Notes: generated by a model not told the origin, from the letters alone. A stretch of DNA of 64,000 bases from Planotetraspora thailandica (GCF_016863335.1 NZ_BOOR01000051.1:1-64000), one strand, 5' to 3'; shown: positions 51,751 to 61,409, numbered from the stretch's first letter. Program-made: numbers and translations.

Positions 51751-51892
51751 CTTTTTTCCTGACCGTTTGCCATCGCATCTCCTGACAGAAGCGCACCTCC
51801 TGTCATCAGGTGTCTGACCGGTGACGATAGAGTGATCCTCACACCATCGGGTTCACGCCGCATGGTGGTTTCCCTCTCAGCAGGAGGTCCTC

Positions 51893-52099
51893 ATGGCTGC
51901 CACCGAACCGGAGTCCGGAGCCGAGCCCGAACCGGCTGAGGACGAGATGAAGCGCAAGTTCCGCGAGGCCCTGGAGCGCAAACGGCGCTCCCAGGCCGAG
52001 GCGAACTCCAGCGGCCAGGGCAAGGGCTCGGCGAAGGTCCACGGCGCCCAGGGCCCAGCCGCGAGCCGGCGCTCCTTCCGCCGCAAGAGCGGCGGCTGA
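51893..52099 (+). CDS. small actinobacterial protein, DUF5302
   Basis: 68 residues; CAGGAGG lies five bases before the ATG. Acidic N-terminus, then MKRKFREALERKR (basic helix), a Gly/Ser/Gln linker and the ending AASRRSFRRKSG. This is the DUF5302 pattern, found across actinomycetes. It is probably an intracellular nucleic-acid- or protein-binding adaptor, but function is not known. Confidence 0.85.
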   Translation: MAATEPESGAEPEPAEDEMKRKFREALERKRRSQAEANSSGQGKGSAKVHGAQGPAASRRSFRRKSGG

Positions 52100-52263
52100 T
52101 CTCCTCCCAGCCGATCTCCTCCCACCAGAGACGCCCGGGAAGGCCTGCCGTACAGGGTCTTGACGTGTCTCTTCCATGCCCAGGCTCGCAGGGTTCTTCT
52201 CATAGCGGCCGCCTGAGCGCACACTGGAAGGGACATGATGGGCGATTCTGGTGGGAGTAGCTC

Positions 52264-52956
52264 ATGCACGGTCAGATGCCCCAAGCAATGCCAGTGCTCT
52301 CGCGTGGGAAGCACCGCAATCCCAGCAAGGGCGCCTGTTTCATGGAACTCGCCTCCTTCTTGGCCGGTGAACGGTGGAGCGACCACCCGTCGTGCACCCA
52401 CCCGCTGCTGGCCGGGCTCGCCCGGCTCGTCAACGATCACACCTCCGACGCGGCGCGCCCCAAGCTGGCCGGGCTGATCCCGTCCGTCATCGGGCTGACC
52501 GGCGACGACCTGCGGATCGACGCGCACATCGCCCTGCGGTGCGCGACCTCCGCCCTGCCGGTGGTGGCGCACGAGCGTCAGCTCGCCATGGCGGTGTCGA
52601 TCCTCTCGGCCGAGCACGTGCTGGCCGGGCTGGACGGCAGGCCGGAGGGCAGCCTTCAAGACTCCAGCCGCAAGGCGCTGGAGGAGGTTCCCGAGGCCAT
52701 GCGGTGGGCCTTCGCCTTCAGGCGCGGGGTGCGCATCTCGGCCAAGGGATTCCGCCGGTACGCCGCGCCGAACACCGTGCAACTCGCCGTCCGCGGGATC
52801 GCGCAGGCGTGCGTGCTCGATCCCGACCCGCTGCTGCGCGATCTGCTGGCGAGGACGATCGACGACTGCCTGGAGCTGATGGGCACGCCGCCGCAGGCCG
52901 AGACGGCGATGGAGTCGCAGCTGTGGGCGGAGGCGTGCCGGATGACGGGACGCTGA
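52264..52956 (+). CDS. helical hypothetical protein
   Basis: 230 residues; GGGAG lies six bases before ATG 52264. The N-terminus MHGQMPQAMPVLSRGKHRNP and SKGACFMELASFLAGERW are distinctive; the rest alternates amphipathic helices. It appears soluble. I know the pattern from actinomycete genomes as an unnamed conserved protein but cannot assign a role. A cysteine next to CFME and another at PSCTHP could bind metal. Confidence 0.7.
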   Translation: MHGQMPQAMPVLSRGKHRNPSKGACFMELASFLAGERWSDHPSCTHPLLAGLARLVNDHTSDAARPKLAGLIPSVIGLTGDDLRIDAHIALRCATSALPVVAHERQLAMAVSILSAEHVLAGLDGRPEGSLQDSSRKALEEVPEAMRWAFAFRRGVRISAKGFRRYAAPNTVQLAVRGIAQACVLDPDPLLRDLLARTIDDCLELMGTPPQAETAMESQLWAEACRMTGR

Positions 52957-52985
52957 TCCTCAGCCCTGCTCATCGGCCCTGTTCG

Positions 52986-53696
52986 TCAGCCCTGGAGCCA
53001 CACGTATCCGGCGAAGCGGCCGGTCCGGCCCTCGCGCCGATAGGAGTACAGGTCGGCTGTCTCGATCGTGCACCGCCCGTCGTGGCGCACGTCGGACACC
53101 CCGGCCCTGTGCAACTGCGCCTCGATTCCGGCCCTGAGGTCCAGCGCGGGGGTGCCCCGGCTCGTCGTCGCCCACATCTCGGGCACCCGCGCGGCGACCC
53201 GCTCGCGCATGTCCGCGGGCACCTCGTAGCAGCGGCCGCAGGCGCACGGCCCGATGGCCGCGACCATCCTCGCCGGCTCCGCTCCGTGGTCCGCCATGGC
53301 CTCGACCAGGGCGGTGACGATCCCTGCCTCGGTGCCCGGCCGTCCGGAGTGTGCGCCGCCGACCAGCCCGGCGACGGGATCGGCGACCAGCACCGGCGCG
53401 CAGTCGGCGACCAGCACGGCCAGCCCGAGCCCGGCCCGGTCGGTGAAGACGCCGTCCAGCTCGGGCGGGTCGTCCCCGTACGGCTCGGCCACGTAGGCCA
53501 CGTCGGCGCTGTGGACCTGGCGCATGAACACCACCTGGCCGACGCCGAACTCGGCGGCGGTCTTCAGCCGGTTGTCCGCCACGGCCGCGAGATCGTCTCC
53601 CACCGCCCCGCCGAGGTTGCGAGAGCCGTACGGCTCGGCGCTCACGCCGCCGTGCCTGTCGGTGAAGGCCATCCGGACCCGGTCGATCGCAATCAC
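52986..53696 (-). CDS. pgeF: purine nucleoside phosphorylase/polyphenol oxidase, PgeF-YfiH family
   Basis: 236 residues from a GTG. The Zn/Cu site follows the family: QVHSADVAYV (His), VADCAPVLVAD (Cys) and GGAHSGRPG (His; most members read AHAGWRG, so Trp is Pro here). Family members cleave adenosine or inosine phosphorolytically and affect peptidoglycan fidelity (PgeF). It is convergent with the hypothetical gene and divergent from the alcohol dehydrogenase. Confidence 0.88.
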   Translation of the reverse strand: MIAIDRVRMAFTDRHGGVSAEPYGSRNLGGAVGDDLAAVADNRLKTAAEFGVGQVVFMRQVHSADVAYVAEPYGDDPPELDGVFTDRAGLGLAVLVADCAPVLVADPVAGLVGGAHSGRPGTEAGIVTALVEAMADHGAEPARMVAAIGPCACGRCYEVPADMRERVAARVPEMWATTSRGTPALDLRAGIEAQLHRAGVSDVRHDGRCTIETADLYSYRREGRTGRFAGYVWLQG

Positions 53697-53781
53697 CGGT
53701 CCAGCGTACCCAGATCAGCAAGGCATGATTTATCAGGCATGACCAGATGAAACGGGCAAGTCGGAACCGTCAGGAGAACAC

Positions 53782-54822
53782 GTGCGCGCGGTGGTTTACG
53801 AGGCGTTCGGCGCGGAACCCGAGGTGCGGGAGGTCGCCGACCCCGTCGCTCCCCCGGAGGGCGCGGTGATCAGGGTGGAGGCCACCGGGCTGTGCCGCAG
53901 CGACTGGCACGGCTGGATGGGTCACGACGACGACATCCGGGTGCTGCCCCACGTGCCCGGCCACGAACTGGCCGGAGTGGTCGAGTCGGTCGGTCCGGGT
54001 GTGACCACCCGGCGGCCGGGCGACCGGGTGATGGTGCCCTTCATCTGCGCCTGCGGCACATGCCGGCAGTGCGCGGCCGGCGACCACCAGGTGTGCGAGC
54101 GCCAGACGCAGCCGGGCTTCACCCACTGGGGCTCCTTCGCCGAGAAGGTCGCCATAGGCCATGCCGACGTCAATCTCGTGCCCTTGCCGGACGGCATGGC
54201 GTTCGCCACCGCGGCGAGCCTCGGCTGCCGGTTCGCCACGGCGTTCCGCGCGGTCGTGGCCCAGGGCGGGGTCAGGGCCGGCGACTGGGTGGCCGTGCAC
54301 GGGTGCGGCGGCGTCGGCCTGTCAGCCGTGATGATCGCCGCCGCGTCGGGAGCCCGGGTGGTGGCCGTGGACGTCTCCCCCGCCGCGCTCGACCTGGCCG
54401 CCCGGTTCGGCGCGGCGGAATGCGTGCGCGCCGACGGCTCGGCCGACACCGCCGCCGAGGTGCGGGAGATCACCGGCGAGGGCGCGCACGTCTCCCTGGA
54501 CGCCCTGGGCGGCGCGGCCACCTGCGCGGCCTCGATCGCGAGCCTGCGCCGCAGGGGCCGCCACGTGCAGGTCGGCCTGCTGCCCGGCGCCACCGAGCTG
54601 CCGATGGGCCGGGTGATCGCACACGAACTGGAGATCGTGGGCAGCCACGGCATGGCCGCCCACGCCTACCCGCCGATGCTGGAGATGATCGCCGCGGGCA
54701 CGCTGCGGCCCGACCTGCTCGTGACCCGCACCATCGGGCTGGGCGAGGCGCCTTCGGCGCTGACGGCACTGTCGCACGGCGGGGTCGCCGGGATCACGAT
54801 GATCGAGCCCCGGCGTCCGTGA
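53782..54822 (+). CDS. zinc-dependent alcohol dehydrogenase family protein
   Basis: 346 residues from GTG with AGGAG six bases upstream. Catalytic zinc ligands: Cys38 in GLCRSDWHG, His61/Glu62 in PGHELAG. Structural zinc: four cysteines in ACGTCRQCAAGDHQVC. NAD(P) fold: VHGCGGVGLSAVMIA. A medium-chain dehydrogenase of the AdhP/Zn type with unknown alcohol or aldehyde substrate. Its last 29 bases overlap the end of glgA on the opposite strand. Confidence 0.92.
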   Translation: MRAVVYEAFGAEPEVREVADPVAPPEGAVIRVEATGLCRSDWHGWMGHDDDIRVLPHVPGHELAGVVESVGPGVTTRRPGDRVMVPFICACGTCRQCAAGDHQVCERQTQPGFTHWGSFAEKVAIGHADVNLVPLPDGMAFATAASLGCRFATAFRAVVAQGGVRAGDWVAVHGCGGVGLSAVMIAAASGARVVAVDVSPAALDLAARFGAAECVRADGSADTAAEVREITGEGAHVSLDALGGAATCAASIASLRRRGRHVQVGLLPGATELPMGRVIAHELEIVGSHGMAAHAYPPMLEMIAAGTLRPDLLVTRTIGLGEAPSALTALSHGGVAGITMIEPRRP

Positions 54823-55990
54823 CCCGCGTGTAGAGCTTCAGGGTCTGCTCGGCGATCGCCCGCCAGGAGAAGTGCTCGACGGCGCGCCTGCGGCCCGCCT
54901 TGCCCATGGTCGCGGCCAGCTCGGGGTCGCGCAGCAGGCCGTTGACCCGCTCGGCGATGGCCGCGGCGAACATGTCCGGATCGTGCGGCTCGCCGTCGGG
55001 TCCCTGTTCGATCGGCACGAGCAGGCCCGTCGAGCCGTCGGCGACCACCTCGGGAATGCCGCCCGTGGCGGTCGCCACCACGGCCGTCTCGCAGGCCATG
55101 GCCTCCAGGTTGACGATGCCCATGGGCTCGTAGACCGACGGGCACACGAAGACCGCCGCGTGGGTCAGGATCTGGATGACCTCGGGCCTGGGCAGCATCT
55201 CGCGGATCCAGACGACGCCGTCCCTGGCCGCCGACAGGCCCTCGACCAGGCCCGTGACCTCTGCGGCGATCTCCGGGGTGTCCGGGGCTCCCGCGCAGAG
55301 CACGAGCTGCGCCCCGGGGTCGAACGAGCGGGCCGCGTGCAGGAGGTGCACCAGGCCCTTCTGCCGCGTGATGCGGCCGACGAACACGACGTACGGCCGG
55401 GCCGGGTCGATGCCGTGGCGCAGGAGGGCCTCGGTGCCGTGGGAGGGCGCGTACTCCTCGGTGTCGATGCCGTTGTGGATCACCGTCACCCGGTCGGGCG
55501 CGATCTCGGGGTAGGCCGACAGCACGTCACGCCGCATGCCCTCGGACACCGCGATGATCGCGTCAGCGGCCGCCAGGGCCGTGCGCTCGGCCCACGACGA
55601 CAGGGTGTAGCCGCCGCCGAGTTGCTCGGCCTTCCAGGGGCGCAGGGGCTCCAGGCTGTGGGTGGTGACGACGTGGGGCGTGCCGTACAGCATCTTGGCC
55701 ACGTGCCCGGCGAAATTGGCATACCAGGTGTGGCTGTGCACGAGGCTCGCTCCCTGGCATCCCGCGGCCATCTCCAGGTCGACCCCCAGCACCTGGAGGG
55801 CCGCGTTGGCCTCCGACAGACCGCCGGGGACGGGATAGGCCGTCACCCCGGGCTCCTGACGGGGCTCTCCGAAGCACCGCACCCGTACGTCGGCCAGTTC
55901 GCGCAGCTCCCGTGCGAGGTACTCCACATGGACTCCGGCACCGCCGTACACATCGGGTGGATACTCACGGCTCAGCAGATCGACACGCAT
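54794..55990 (-). CDS. glgA: glycogen synthase-type glycosyltransferase (GT4)
   Basis: 398 residues, GT-B fold of the actinobacterial GlgA/GlgM group. Motifs: LSREYPPDVYGGAGVHVEYL at the N-terminus, VIHNGIDTEEY, VFVGRITRQKGL and the E-x7-E motif EPMGIVNLEAMACETAVV. Mycobacterial relatives make maltose 1-phosphate or extend alpha-1,4-glucan from ADP-glucose. It is divergent from glgC (64 bases apart), which makes that donor. Confidence 0.93.
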   Translation of the reverse strand: MRVDLLSREYPPDVYGGAGVHVEYLARELRELADVRVRCFGEPRQEPGVTAYPVPGGLSEANAALQVLGVDLEMAAGCQGASLVHSHTWYANFAGHVAKMLYGTPHVVTTHSLEPLRPWKAEQLGGGYTLSSWAERTALAAADAIIAVSEGMRRDVLSAYPEIAPDRVTVIHNGIDTEEYAPSHGTEALLRHGIDPARPYVVFVGRITRQKGLVHLLHAARSFDPGAQLVLCAGAPDTPEIAAEVTGLVEGLSAARDGVVWIREMLPRPEVIQILTHAAVFVCPSVYEPMGIVNLEAMACETAVVATATGGIPEVVADGSTGLLVPIEQGPDGEPHDPDMFAAAIAERVNGLLRDPELAATMGKAGRRRAVEHFSWRAIAEQTLKLYTRVTDAGARSS

Positions 55991-56054
55991 ACCAGGAGCT
56001 TAGGTCGTACCGTCCGGGTGTTTGTCGAGCCTTTGGGGGGTTAAGGTCCTCCCT

Positions 56055-57281
56055 ATGAAGGTCCTCGCGATCGTGCTCGCAGGTGGTGAAGGGAAGCGGC
56101 TGATGCCGCTGACCGCGGACCGGGCCAAGCCGGCCGTCCCGTTCGGGGGGATCTACCGGCTCATCGACTTCGTGTTGTCGAACCTCGCCAACGCGCATTA
56201 CCTGCAGATCGTGGTGCTGACGCAGTACAAGAACCACAGTCTCGACCGGCACATCTCCCGCACGTGGCGGCTGTCGGCGATGCTGGGCAACTACGTCACT
56301 CCCGTCCCCGCCCAGCAGCGGCTCGGGCCTCACTGGTTCTCCGGATCGGCCGACGCGCTGTTCCAGAACCTGAACCTGATCTACGACGAACTGCCCGACC
56401 ACGTGATCGTCTTCGGCGCGGACCACATCTACCGGATGGACCCCCGGCAGATGGTCGACCAGCACATCGACTCCGGCGCCGACGTCACGGTCGCGGCGAT
56501 CCGGCAACCGCTCGACCTCGCCGACCAGTTCGGCGTCATCGAGACCGACCCGTCGGGCCGGCGCATCGTCGCCTTCAAGGAGAAGCCGAAGGACGCGGTG
56601 GGCCTGGCGGACGCGCCCGACCAGATCTACGCCTCGATGGGCAACTACGTCTTCAAGACCCAGGCCCTGATCGAGGCCCTGCGCGAGGACGCGCTCGACC
56701 CGAGCAGCAGGCACGACCTGGGCGGCAACATCATCCCGATGTTCGTCAAGAGCGGCGGGGCCGAGGTGTACGACTTCGCCCACAACGTGGTGCCCGGCTC
56801 GACCGACCGCGACCGGGGCTACTGGCGCGACGTGGGGACGCTGGACGCCTACTACGAGGCCAACATGGACCTCATCTCGGTCCACCCGGTCTTCAACCTC
56901 TACAACGACAGGTGGCCCATCTACACCGGCAACGAACCGCTGCCTCCGGCGAAGTTCGTGCACAACGAGGGGGACCGGATCGGCCACGCGCTGGAGTCGA
57001 TCGTCTCACCCGGCGTCATCGTCTCGGGCGGCACCGCTCTGCGGTCGATCCTTTCTCCCGGCGTGGTGCTCCACTCGCACTCGCACGTCGAGGACTCGGT
57101 CCTGATGGGGTGTGTGAAGATCGGCAGAGGTGCCGTCGTACGGCGGGCGATCATCGACAAGAACGTGGTCATCCCCGACGGCGCCAGGATCGGCTTCGAC
57201 CTCGAATACGACAGCAAGCGCTTCACCGTGACGCGCAGCGGCGTCGTGGTCATCGGGAAGAACGAGATCGTCGACCGCTGA
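56055..57281 (+). CDS. glgC: glucose-1-phosphate adenylyltransferase
   Basis: 408 residues from ATG 56055 (AAGG five to eight bases ahead). It makes ADP-glucose from ATP and glucose 1-phosphate. Motifs: [20 protein letters not shown] (pyrophosphorylase loop), [14 protein letters not shown] and MGNYVFK; C-terminal left-handed beta-helix with [15 protein letters not shown]. It is divergent from glgA, so the donor-maker and the user are coordinated. Confidence 0.95.
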   Translation: MKVLAIVLAGGEGKRLMPLTADRAKPAVPFGGIYRLIDFVLSNLANAHYLQIVVLTQYKNHSLDRHISRTWRLSAMLGNYVTPVPAQQRLGPHWFSGSADALFQNLNLIYDELPDHVIVFGADHIYRMDPRQMVDQHIDSGADVTVAAIRQPLDLADQFGVIETDPSGRRIVAFKEKPKDAVGLADAPDQIYASMGNYVFKTQALIEALREDALDPSSRHDLGGNIIPMFVKSGGAEVYDFAHNVVPGSTDRDRGYWRDVGTLDAYYEANMDLISVHPVFNLYNDRWPIYTGNEPLPPAKFVHNEGDRIGHALESIVSPGVIVSGGTALRSILSPGVVLHSHSHVEDSVLMGCVKIGRGAVVRRAIIDKNVVIPDGARIGFDLEYDSKRFTVTRSGVVVIGKNEIVDR

Positions 57282-57287
57282 GCCCGC

Positions 57288-57878
57288 TCACCGGCCGTTG
57301 ATCCGCCACATGGGCTCGACGACCGTCCACTGGGCCTCCCACACGCGGCGGGCGCGCCGCTGGTTCACCGAGCGGGTCACCACGACCAGCATCGCCAGGA
57401 AGGCCGCCGCGGTCAGCGGGACTCCGGTCCCCACTGTCAGGGCGGCGACGATCGTGGTCTCCCTGTCCTGGGGCCGCTGAGTGAGGGCGCCGCGGTCGTC
57501 GACCCAGACCTGCACGCTGTCGCCGGCCGCCTTGGTCGGGCTCACATCGATGGTGCCCGTCCGCTCGGTGCCGTCCGGGGCCTTCCACACGGCCGGCGCG
57601 TGGCCGACGGCCGCCCCGGCCGCCGACAGGCGTGGCGCGGACACGTTCTCGGTCAGGGTCGCACTCACCAGATGCCGGGCTCGCGCCTCCTGCGCCTCGG
57701 TCCGCACTCCGGCGCCGAACTCGCGGAAGCCGAGGATCACACCGCAGACCACGGCGACGATCACGCCCAGTACGGCGGCAAGCCGGACCAGCCCCTCGAC
57801 CCGGTCACACCGGCGACGGAGCGGATTCCTGTCAAGTCCGAGCCATCTGACGAACCTGGCGAATGGATTCTGTGACAT
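57288..57878 (-). CDS. Rv1733c-family membrane protein
   Basis: 196 residues from ATG 57878 with GAGG six bases upstream. Two membrane segments (~29-50 and ~145-165) flank an extracytoplasmic domain of ~95 residues. N-terminal NPFARFVRWLGLDRNPLRR and VQVWVDDRGALTQRP are typical of the Rv1733c family of actinobacterial membrane proteins, of unknown function. Convergent with glgC, seven bases apart. Confidence 0.8.
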   Translation of the reverse strand: MSQNPFARFVRWLGLDRNPLRRRCDRVEGLVRLAAVLGVIVAVVCGVILGFREFGAGVRTEAQEARARHLVSATLTENVSAPRLSAAGAAVGHAPAVWKAPDGTERTGTIDVSPTKAAGDSVQVWVDDRGALTQRPQDRETTIVAALTVGTGVPLTAAAFLAMLVVVTRSVNQRRARRVWEAQWTVVEPMWRINGR

Positions 57879-57922
57879 CACACACCTCACAGGGTCATTA
57901 CCACTGCGAGTCCCGTTTATGC

Positions 57923-58687
57923 CTATTTTGCATCCCAAGAGAATCGAGGGGAACGCCCCTCCCCGAATGCGTTGAGGCCTTCGGCCAATTCGCCGCTCTC
58001 GACGGACTCCCGCTGCCAGGCCAGGAAGTCGGCCTCACCCGCGCGGCCGTCGATGATCTGCTTCGCGGCCGTCAGGGTCAGCCGTGACCGCTCCGCCATC
58101 GTGGCGGCCAGGCCGTACACACGGGCGTCCAGTTCATCCGGTGGCACCACCTCGTCCACGAGCCCGATCCGTACGGCATTGCCCGCGTCGACGAGTTCGG
58201 CCGAGAAGATCAGGAGCTTGGCCGCCGACGGGCCGACCAGCCGCGCCAGGCGCCGGGTCGCGCCCAGCGGGTAGACGATCCCGAGTCTCGCGGGAGTGAC
58301 GCCGAACCGGGCGCCGGAGGAGGCGATCCGGATGTCGCAGGCCACGGCGAGCTGGCATCCGCCGCCCACGCAGTAGCCCTCGATCGCGGCGATCACGGGT
58401 TTCGGGAACTCGGCCAGCGCCTGTTCGGCGGCGGCCGTGAGCCCGGTGTCATCACCTTCATGTCCAAGTGACGCAATTTCCGATATATCCGCACCGGCGC
58501 AAAATGTGGACTCTGCTCCGGTAAGCACGAGAACACGAATCTCCGGGTTCGCGGCAAGTTCGGCAAGCAGGCCGGGCAGTTCCCGCCACATCGCCGCCGT
58601 CATCGCATTCCGCTTCTCCGGCCGGTCGATGACGAGCGTGGCGATGTGGCCATCGATAAGCACTTTGAACCCGTTAGCACCCCTCAT
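57923..58687 (-). CDS. enoyl-CoA hydratase/isomerase (crotonase) family protein
   Basis: 254 residues. Crotonase features: FCAGADISEI and IEGYCVGGGCQLAVACDIRI (oxyanion hole). The segment GVTPARLGIVYPLGATRRLA corresponds to the active-site loop, but the first catalytic glutamate of true hydratases is Ala here, so water addition is doubtful. It may be an isomerase, an epoxyphenylacetyl-CoA-type or other crotonase. It ends close to the Rv1733c gene start and lies divergent from the Cys-tailed gene. Confidence 0.88.
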   Translation of the reverse strand: MRGANGFKVLIDGHIATLVIDRPEKRNAMTAAMWRELPGLLAELAANPEIRVLVLTGAESTFCAGADISEIASLGHEGDDTGLTAAAEQALAEFPKPVIAAIEGYCVGGGCQLAVACDIRIASSGARFGVTPARLGIVYPLGATRRLARLVGPSAAKLLIFSAELVDAGNAVRIGLVDEVVPPDELDARVYGLAATMAERSRLTLTAAKQIIDGRAGEADFLAWQRESVESGELAEGLNAFGEGRSPRFSWDAK

Positions 58688-58750
58688 CCCCTAATTGTGC
58701 GCCGAACGGGGCCCGTAAGATCCTGTACGCCTGTCTCGAGAAGGGCATCG

Positions 58751-59806
58751 ATGTTCGGCATCCTCCGGCCGTGCGCCGACCACTCCTGCGCGGCCGTTCT
58801 GAGCGCCTGGCGGGCCCACCTGTGCGGGCTGTGCCTCACGCTGCGCGACCGGCACGGGCAGGTGGCGAGGGCCGCGACGAACTACGACGGGCTCGTCCTG
58901 TCCGTCCTGACCGAAGCCCAGGCCGACCGGCCGCCCGCGCATCGGACCGCGGGCCCCTGCGCGCTGCGCGGATTCCGCTCCGCCGACGTGATCGCCTCCC
59001 GCGACCAGGGGTCCCGGCTCGCGGCCGTTGCTTCGCTGGCCCTGGCCGCGGGGAAGATCCGCGACCACGCGGTTGACGGCGACGGGCCGGCCGGACGCCG
59101 CTTCGCCGGAGCCCCGCTCCGGCGCGTCGCGACGTCCTGGACCGCCGCCGCCGAGCGGGACGCCGCGTCGATCGGATTCGACACGCGCGTGCTCACCGCC
59201 GCCGCCGAACGGCAGGCCGTGCTGGAGGCCACGGGCGGCCTTCCTCTGCCACGGCTCACCGAACCGACCGAGGAGGCCGCGGCCGCCGCCTTCGCCCACA
59301 CCGCGATCCTCGCGAGCACCCCGCACAACGCCGAGAACCTCCGCGAGGCCGGGCGCCTGTTCGGCCGGATCGCCCACCTGCTCGACGCCGTGGAAGACCT
59401 GGAGGACGACCGGGCACGCGGGCGATACAACCCGCTCACGGCCACCGGCACCTCGCTCGCCGAGACCAGGCGGCTTTGCGACGACGCCGTGCACGGGCTC
59501 GGCCTGGCCGTACGGGGCTTGGACCTGCGGGAGCGGCACCTCGTCGAGGCGCTCCTGGCAGGCGAGACCCGCAGGGCCGTGGACCGGGCCTTCGCCGTGC
59601 GGCACACGCGCCCGGGACCGGTGAGGTCGGCCGGAGCGGGGTTGCTCACCTTCGTGACCTGCGGCCTGTACCGCCCTCCGTGGAGCAGCCATCGCGACGA
59701 ACCTTGGACCGACCGCTGCCGACTCGGCGGCGACTGCTGCGACTGCAGTGCCTGTTGCGACTGTTGCCCCTGCGACTGCGACTGCGACTGCGACTGCAGT
59801 CCGTAG
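58751..59806 (+). CDS. DUF5685-like protein with Cys/Asp-rich C-terminal tail
   Basis: 351 residues from ATG 58751 with AAGGG. N-terminus MFGILRPCADHSC, then HLCGLCLTLRDRHG: four paired cysteines suitable for a metal. The helical middle (~55-300) holds AHTAILASTPHN and DLEDDRARGRYNP, reminiscent of prenyltransferase-like folds (DUF5685). The last ~25 residues are almost only Cys and Asp (CDCSACCDCCPCDCDCDC). The tail is unique in this window and looks able to bind several metal ions. The coding DNA there is a run of TGCGAC repeats. Confidence 0.75.
   Translation: MFGILRPCADHSCAAVLSAWRAHLCGLCLTLRDRHGQVARAATNYDGLVLSVLTEAQADRPPAHRTAGPCALRGFRSADVIASRDQGSRLAAVASLALAAGKIRDHAVDGDGPAGRRFAGAPLRRVATSWTAAAERDAASIGFDTRVLTAAAERQAVLEATGGLPLPRLTEPTEEAAAAAFAHTAILASTPHNAENLREAGRLFGRIAHLLDAVEDLEDDRARGRYNPLTATGTSLAETRRLCDDAVHGLGLAVRGLDLRERHLVEALLAGETRRAVDRAFAVRHTRPGPVRSAGAGLLTFVTCGLYRPPWSSHRDEPWTDRCRLGGDCCDCSACCDCCPCDCDCDCDCSP
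59742..59806 (+). repeat. TGCGAC hexanucleotide repeat
   Basis: A run of Cys-Asp codon pairs; the longest perfect part is four tandem TGCGAC-type units around 59769-59797. It encodes the Cys/Asp tail and is a potential slippage site. Confidence 0.7.
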
Positions 59807-59852
59807 CCCCGGTCTCGACTCAGGTGGCAAATATGCCGATAGAGTCCGGCAT

Positions 59853-61409
59853 GTGGGAAGATCACGGCCTTTCTGGCGGCTCAACGCGGCTGAGCGGAAG
59901 GTATGGGAGTCCTACGCCACCGGGGCCCCCGTCGACCTGCGCGTCAGCCCCGACGACGACCCCGCCGAGGGCCACACCTGGGGCCCCGAGCGATCGGTCC
60001 GCGCGGAGGTGCTCGCCTCCCTGCTGATCGGCAGCGAGGACAAACCCGGCCAGGTGCCCGGCATACGGCTCGCCGGTGCCCGCATCGTCGGTGAACTCAA
60101 CCTCGCCGACGCCACGATCACCGCCCGGCTCCACCTGCTGCGATGCCACATGGGGATCGTCTCCCTCAACGACGCCCGCACCCGGGGGCTGCGCCTCCGC
60201 AACTGCCACATCAGGCGCTTACGCGCGGGCCGCACCACGGTCGACGGCCTGCTCGACCTCGACGGATCCACGATCACCGAGGGAGTGCGCCTGGACAACG
60301 CCCACATCACCGGCCAGCTCAGGCTCACCCGCGCCAGCGTCGGATCGCCCGTCGTCCGCACCGCCGAAAGGAAGCACGACCTGGCCGGTTGGGGCCCGTC
60401 CTACACCGAGCCACGGCACGGCGAGCCGGTGGCCCAGACCTCGGTGGCCGTCTGGGCGGGCGGCCTGACCGTGGACGGAGGCGCCTTCCTGCGCCGCCTC
60501 CACACGACCGGCGGGCTGCGATTCATCGGAGCCCACTTCAACAGCGGGCTCTACCTGGAAGGCGCCGAGATCGCGGCCCCCGGCTCCCACGCCGTCTACG
60601 CCGACCACATGCAGGCCACCGCCGCCGAACTCGGCGCCGGCTTCACCGCGTCCGGGACGGTACGGCTGCGCGGCGCACGCATCTCGGGGGTGCTGTCCTT
60701 CGACCGGGCCGTGGTCAAAGCGCCGGGACGGGCCCTCCATCTGAGCCACATGCAGGTCGACGAGCTGATCCTCACGCCCGAGTCGATCGAGGGAGATGTC
60801 AACCTGGCCTTCTCCCGCATCGGCGTCCTGCTCGACCGCCCGGACGGCTATCCCCGGCACGTGCACCTCAACGGCACGACCTACGAGTCCCTGCGCGGCC
60901 TCGCCGTACTGGCCGACCGGCTCTCATGGGTCAGCCGCGACCCCGAGGGATACCGGCCCCAGCCGTACGAGCAGTTGGCGGCCTACTACCGCAGGATCGG
61001 GCACGAGACGGACGCCCGGCGGGTGCTGCTGGCCAAACAACGGGCCCGGCGCAGGACGCTCAAACTGCCCGGGCGGTTGTGGGGGCGGCTGCTCGACCTC
61101 GTCGTCGGGTACGGCTACCGCCCCTGGCTCGCCGCGCTGTGGGCCGTCCTGCTCCTCGCCGCGGGCACCGGAGTCTTCTCCCACTGGCAGCCGGCCAAGA
61201 TCTCTCTCGACGAGACCCGTCACTTCAACGCCTTCACCTACACCGTGGACCTGCTCGCGCCCGTGAGCGTGTTCGAGCAGCGCGGCGCGTGGGAGCCGGT
61301 CGGCTGGACGCAGTGGCTGGCCAACGGCATCGTCGTGGCGGGCTGGGTGCTGGCCACCGCCCTCATCGCCGGCGGCACCCGGGTGCTGCGCCCGTCGAAC
61401 ACGTCATGA
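59853..61409 (+). CDS. beta-helix-like protein with C-terminal membrane anchor
   Basis: 518 residues from GTG 59853; TAGAGT at 59840-59845 puts transcription about at the start codon, so it may be leaderless. Residues ~60-330 form a ladder of short strands each with an Leu/Ala/Ile pattern (VGELNLADATITARL, GLRLRNCHIRRL, VDGLLDLDGSTITEGVRL, ISGVLSFDRAVV), like pentapeptide-repeat or bactofilin helices. Helical 360-420, two membrane segments (~430-450 and ~490-512). Homologues are often called membrane-associated oxidoreductases without basis. Role unknown. Confidence 0.7.
   Translation: MGRSRPFWRLNAAERKVWESYATGAPVDLRVSPDDDPAEGHTWGPERSVRAEVLASLLIGSEDKPGQVPGIRLAGARIVGELNLADATITARLHLLRCHMGIVSLNDARTRGLRLRNCHIRRLRAGRTTVDGLLDLDGSTITEGVRLDNAHITGQLRLTRASVGSPVVRTAERKHDLAGWGPSYTEPRHGEPVAQTSVAVWAGGLTVDGGAFLRRLHTTGGLRFIGAHFNSGLYLEGAEIAAPGSHAVYADHMQATAAELGAGFTASGTVRLRGARISGVLSFDRAVVKAPGRALHLSHMQVDELILTPESIEGDVNLAFSRIGVLLDRPDGYPRHVHLNGTTYESLRGLAVLADRLSWVSRDPEGYRPQPYEQLAAYYRRIGHETDARRVLLAKQRARRRTLKLPGRLWGRLLDLVVGYGYRPWLAALWAVLLLAAGTGVFSHWQPAKISLDETRHFNAFTYTVDLLAPVSVFEQRGAWEPVGWTQWLANGIVVAGWVLATALIAGGTRVLRPSNTS

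Noticed and set aside
59730-59806. Cys-rich tail as a lanthipeptide or bacteriocin core
   Set aside because: There is no Ser/Thr pattern, no leader-core junction and no modification enzyme nearby; it is the tail of a 351-residue protein.
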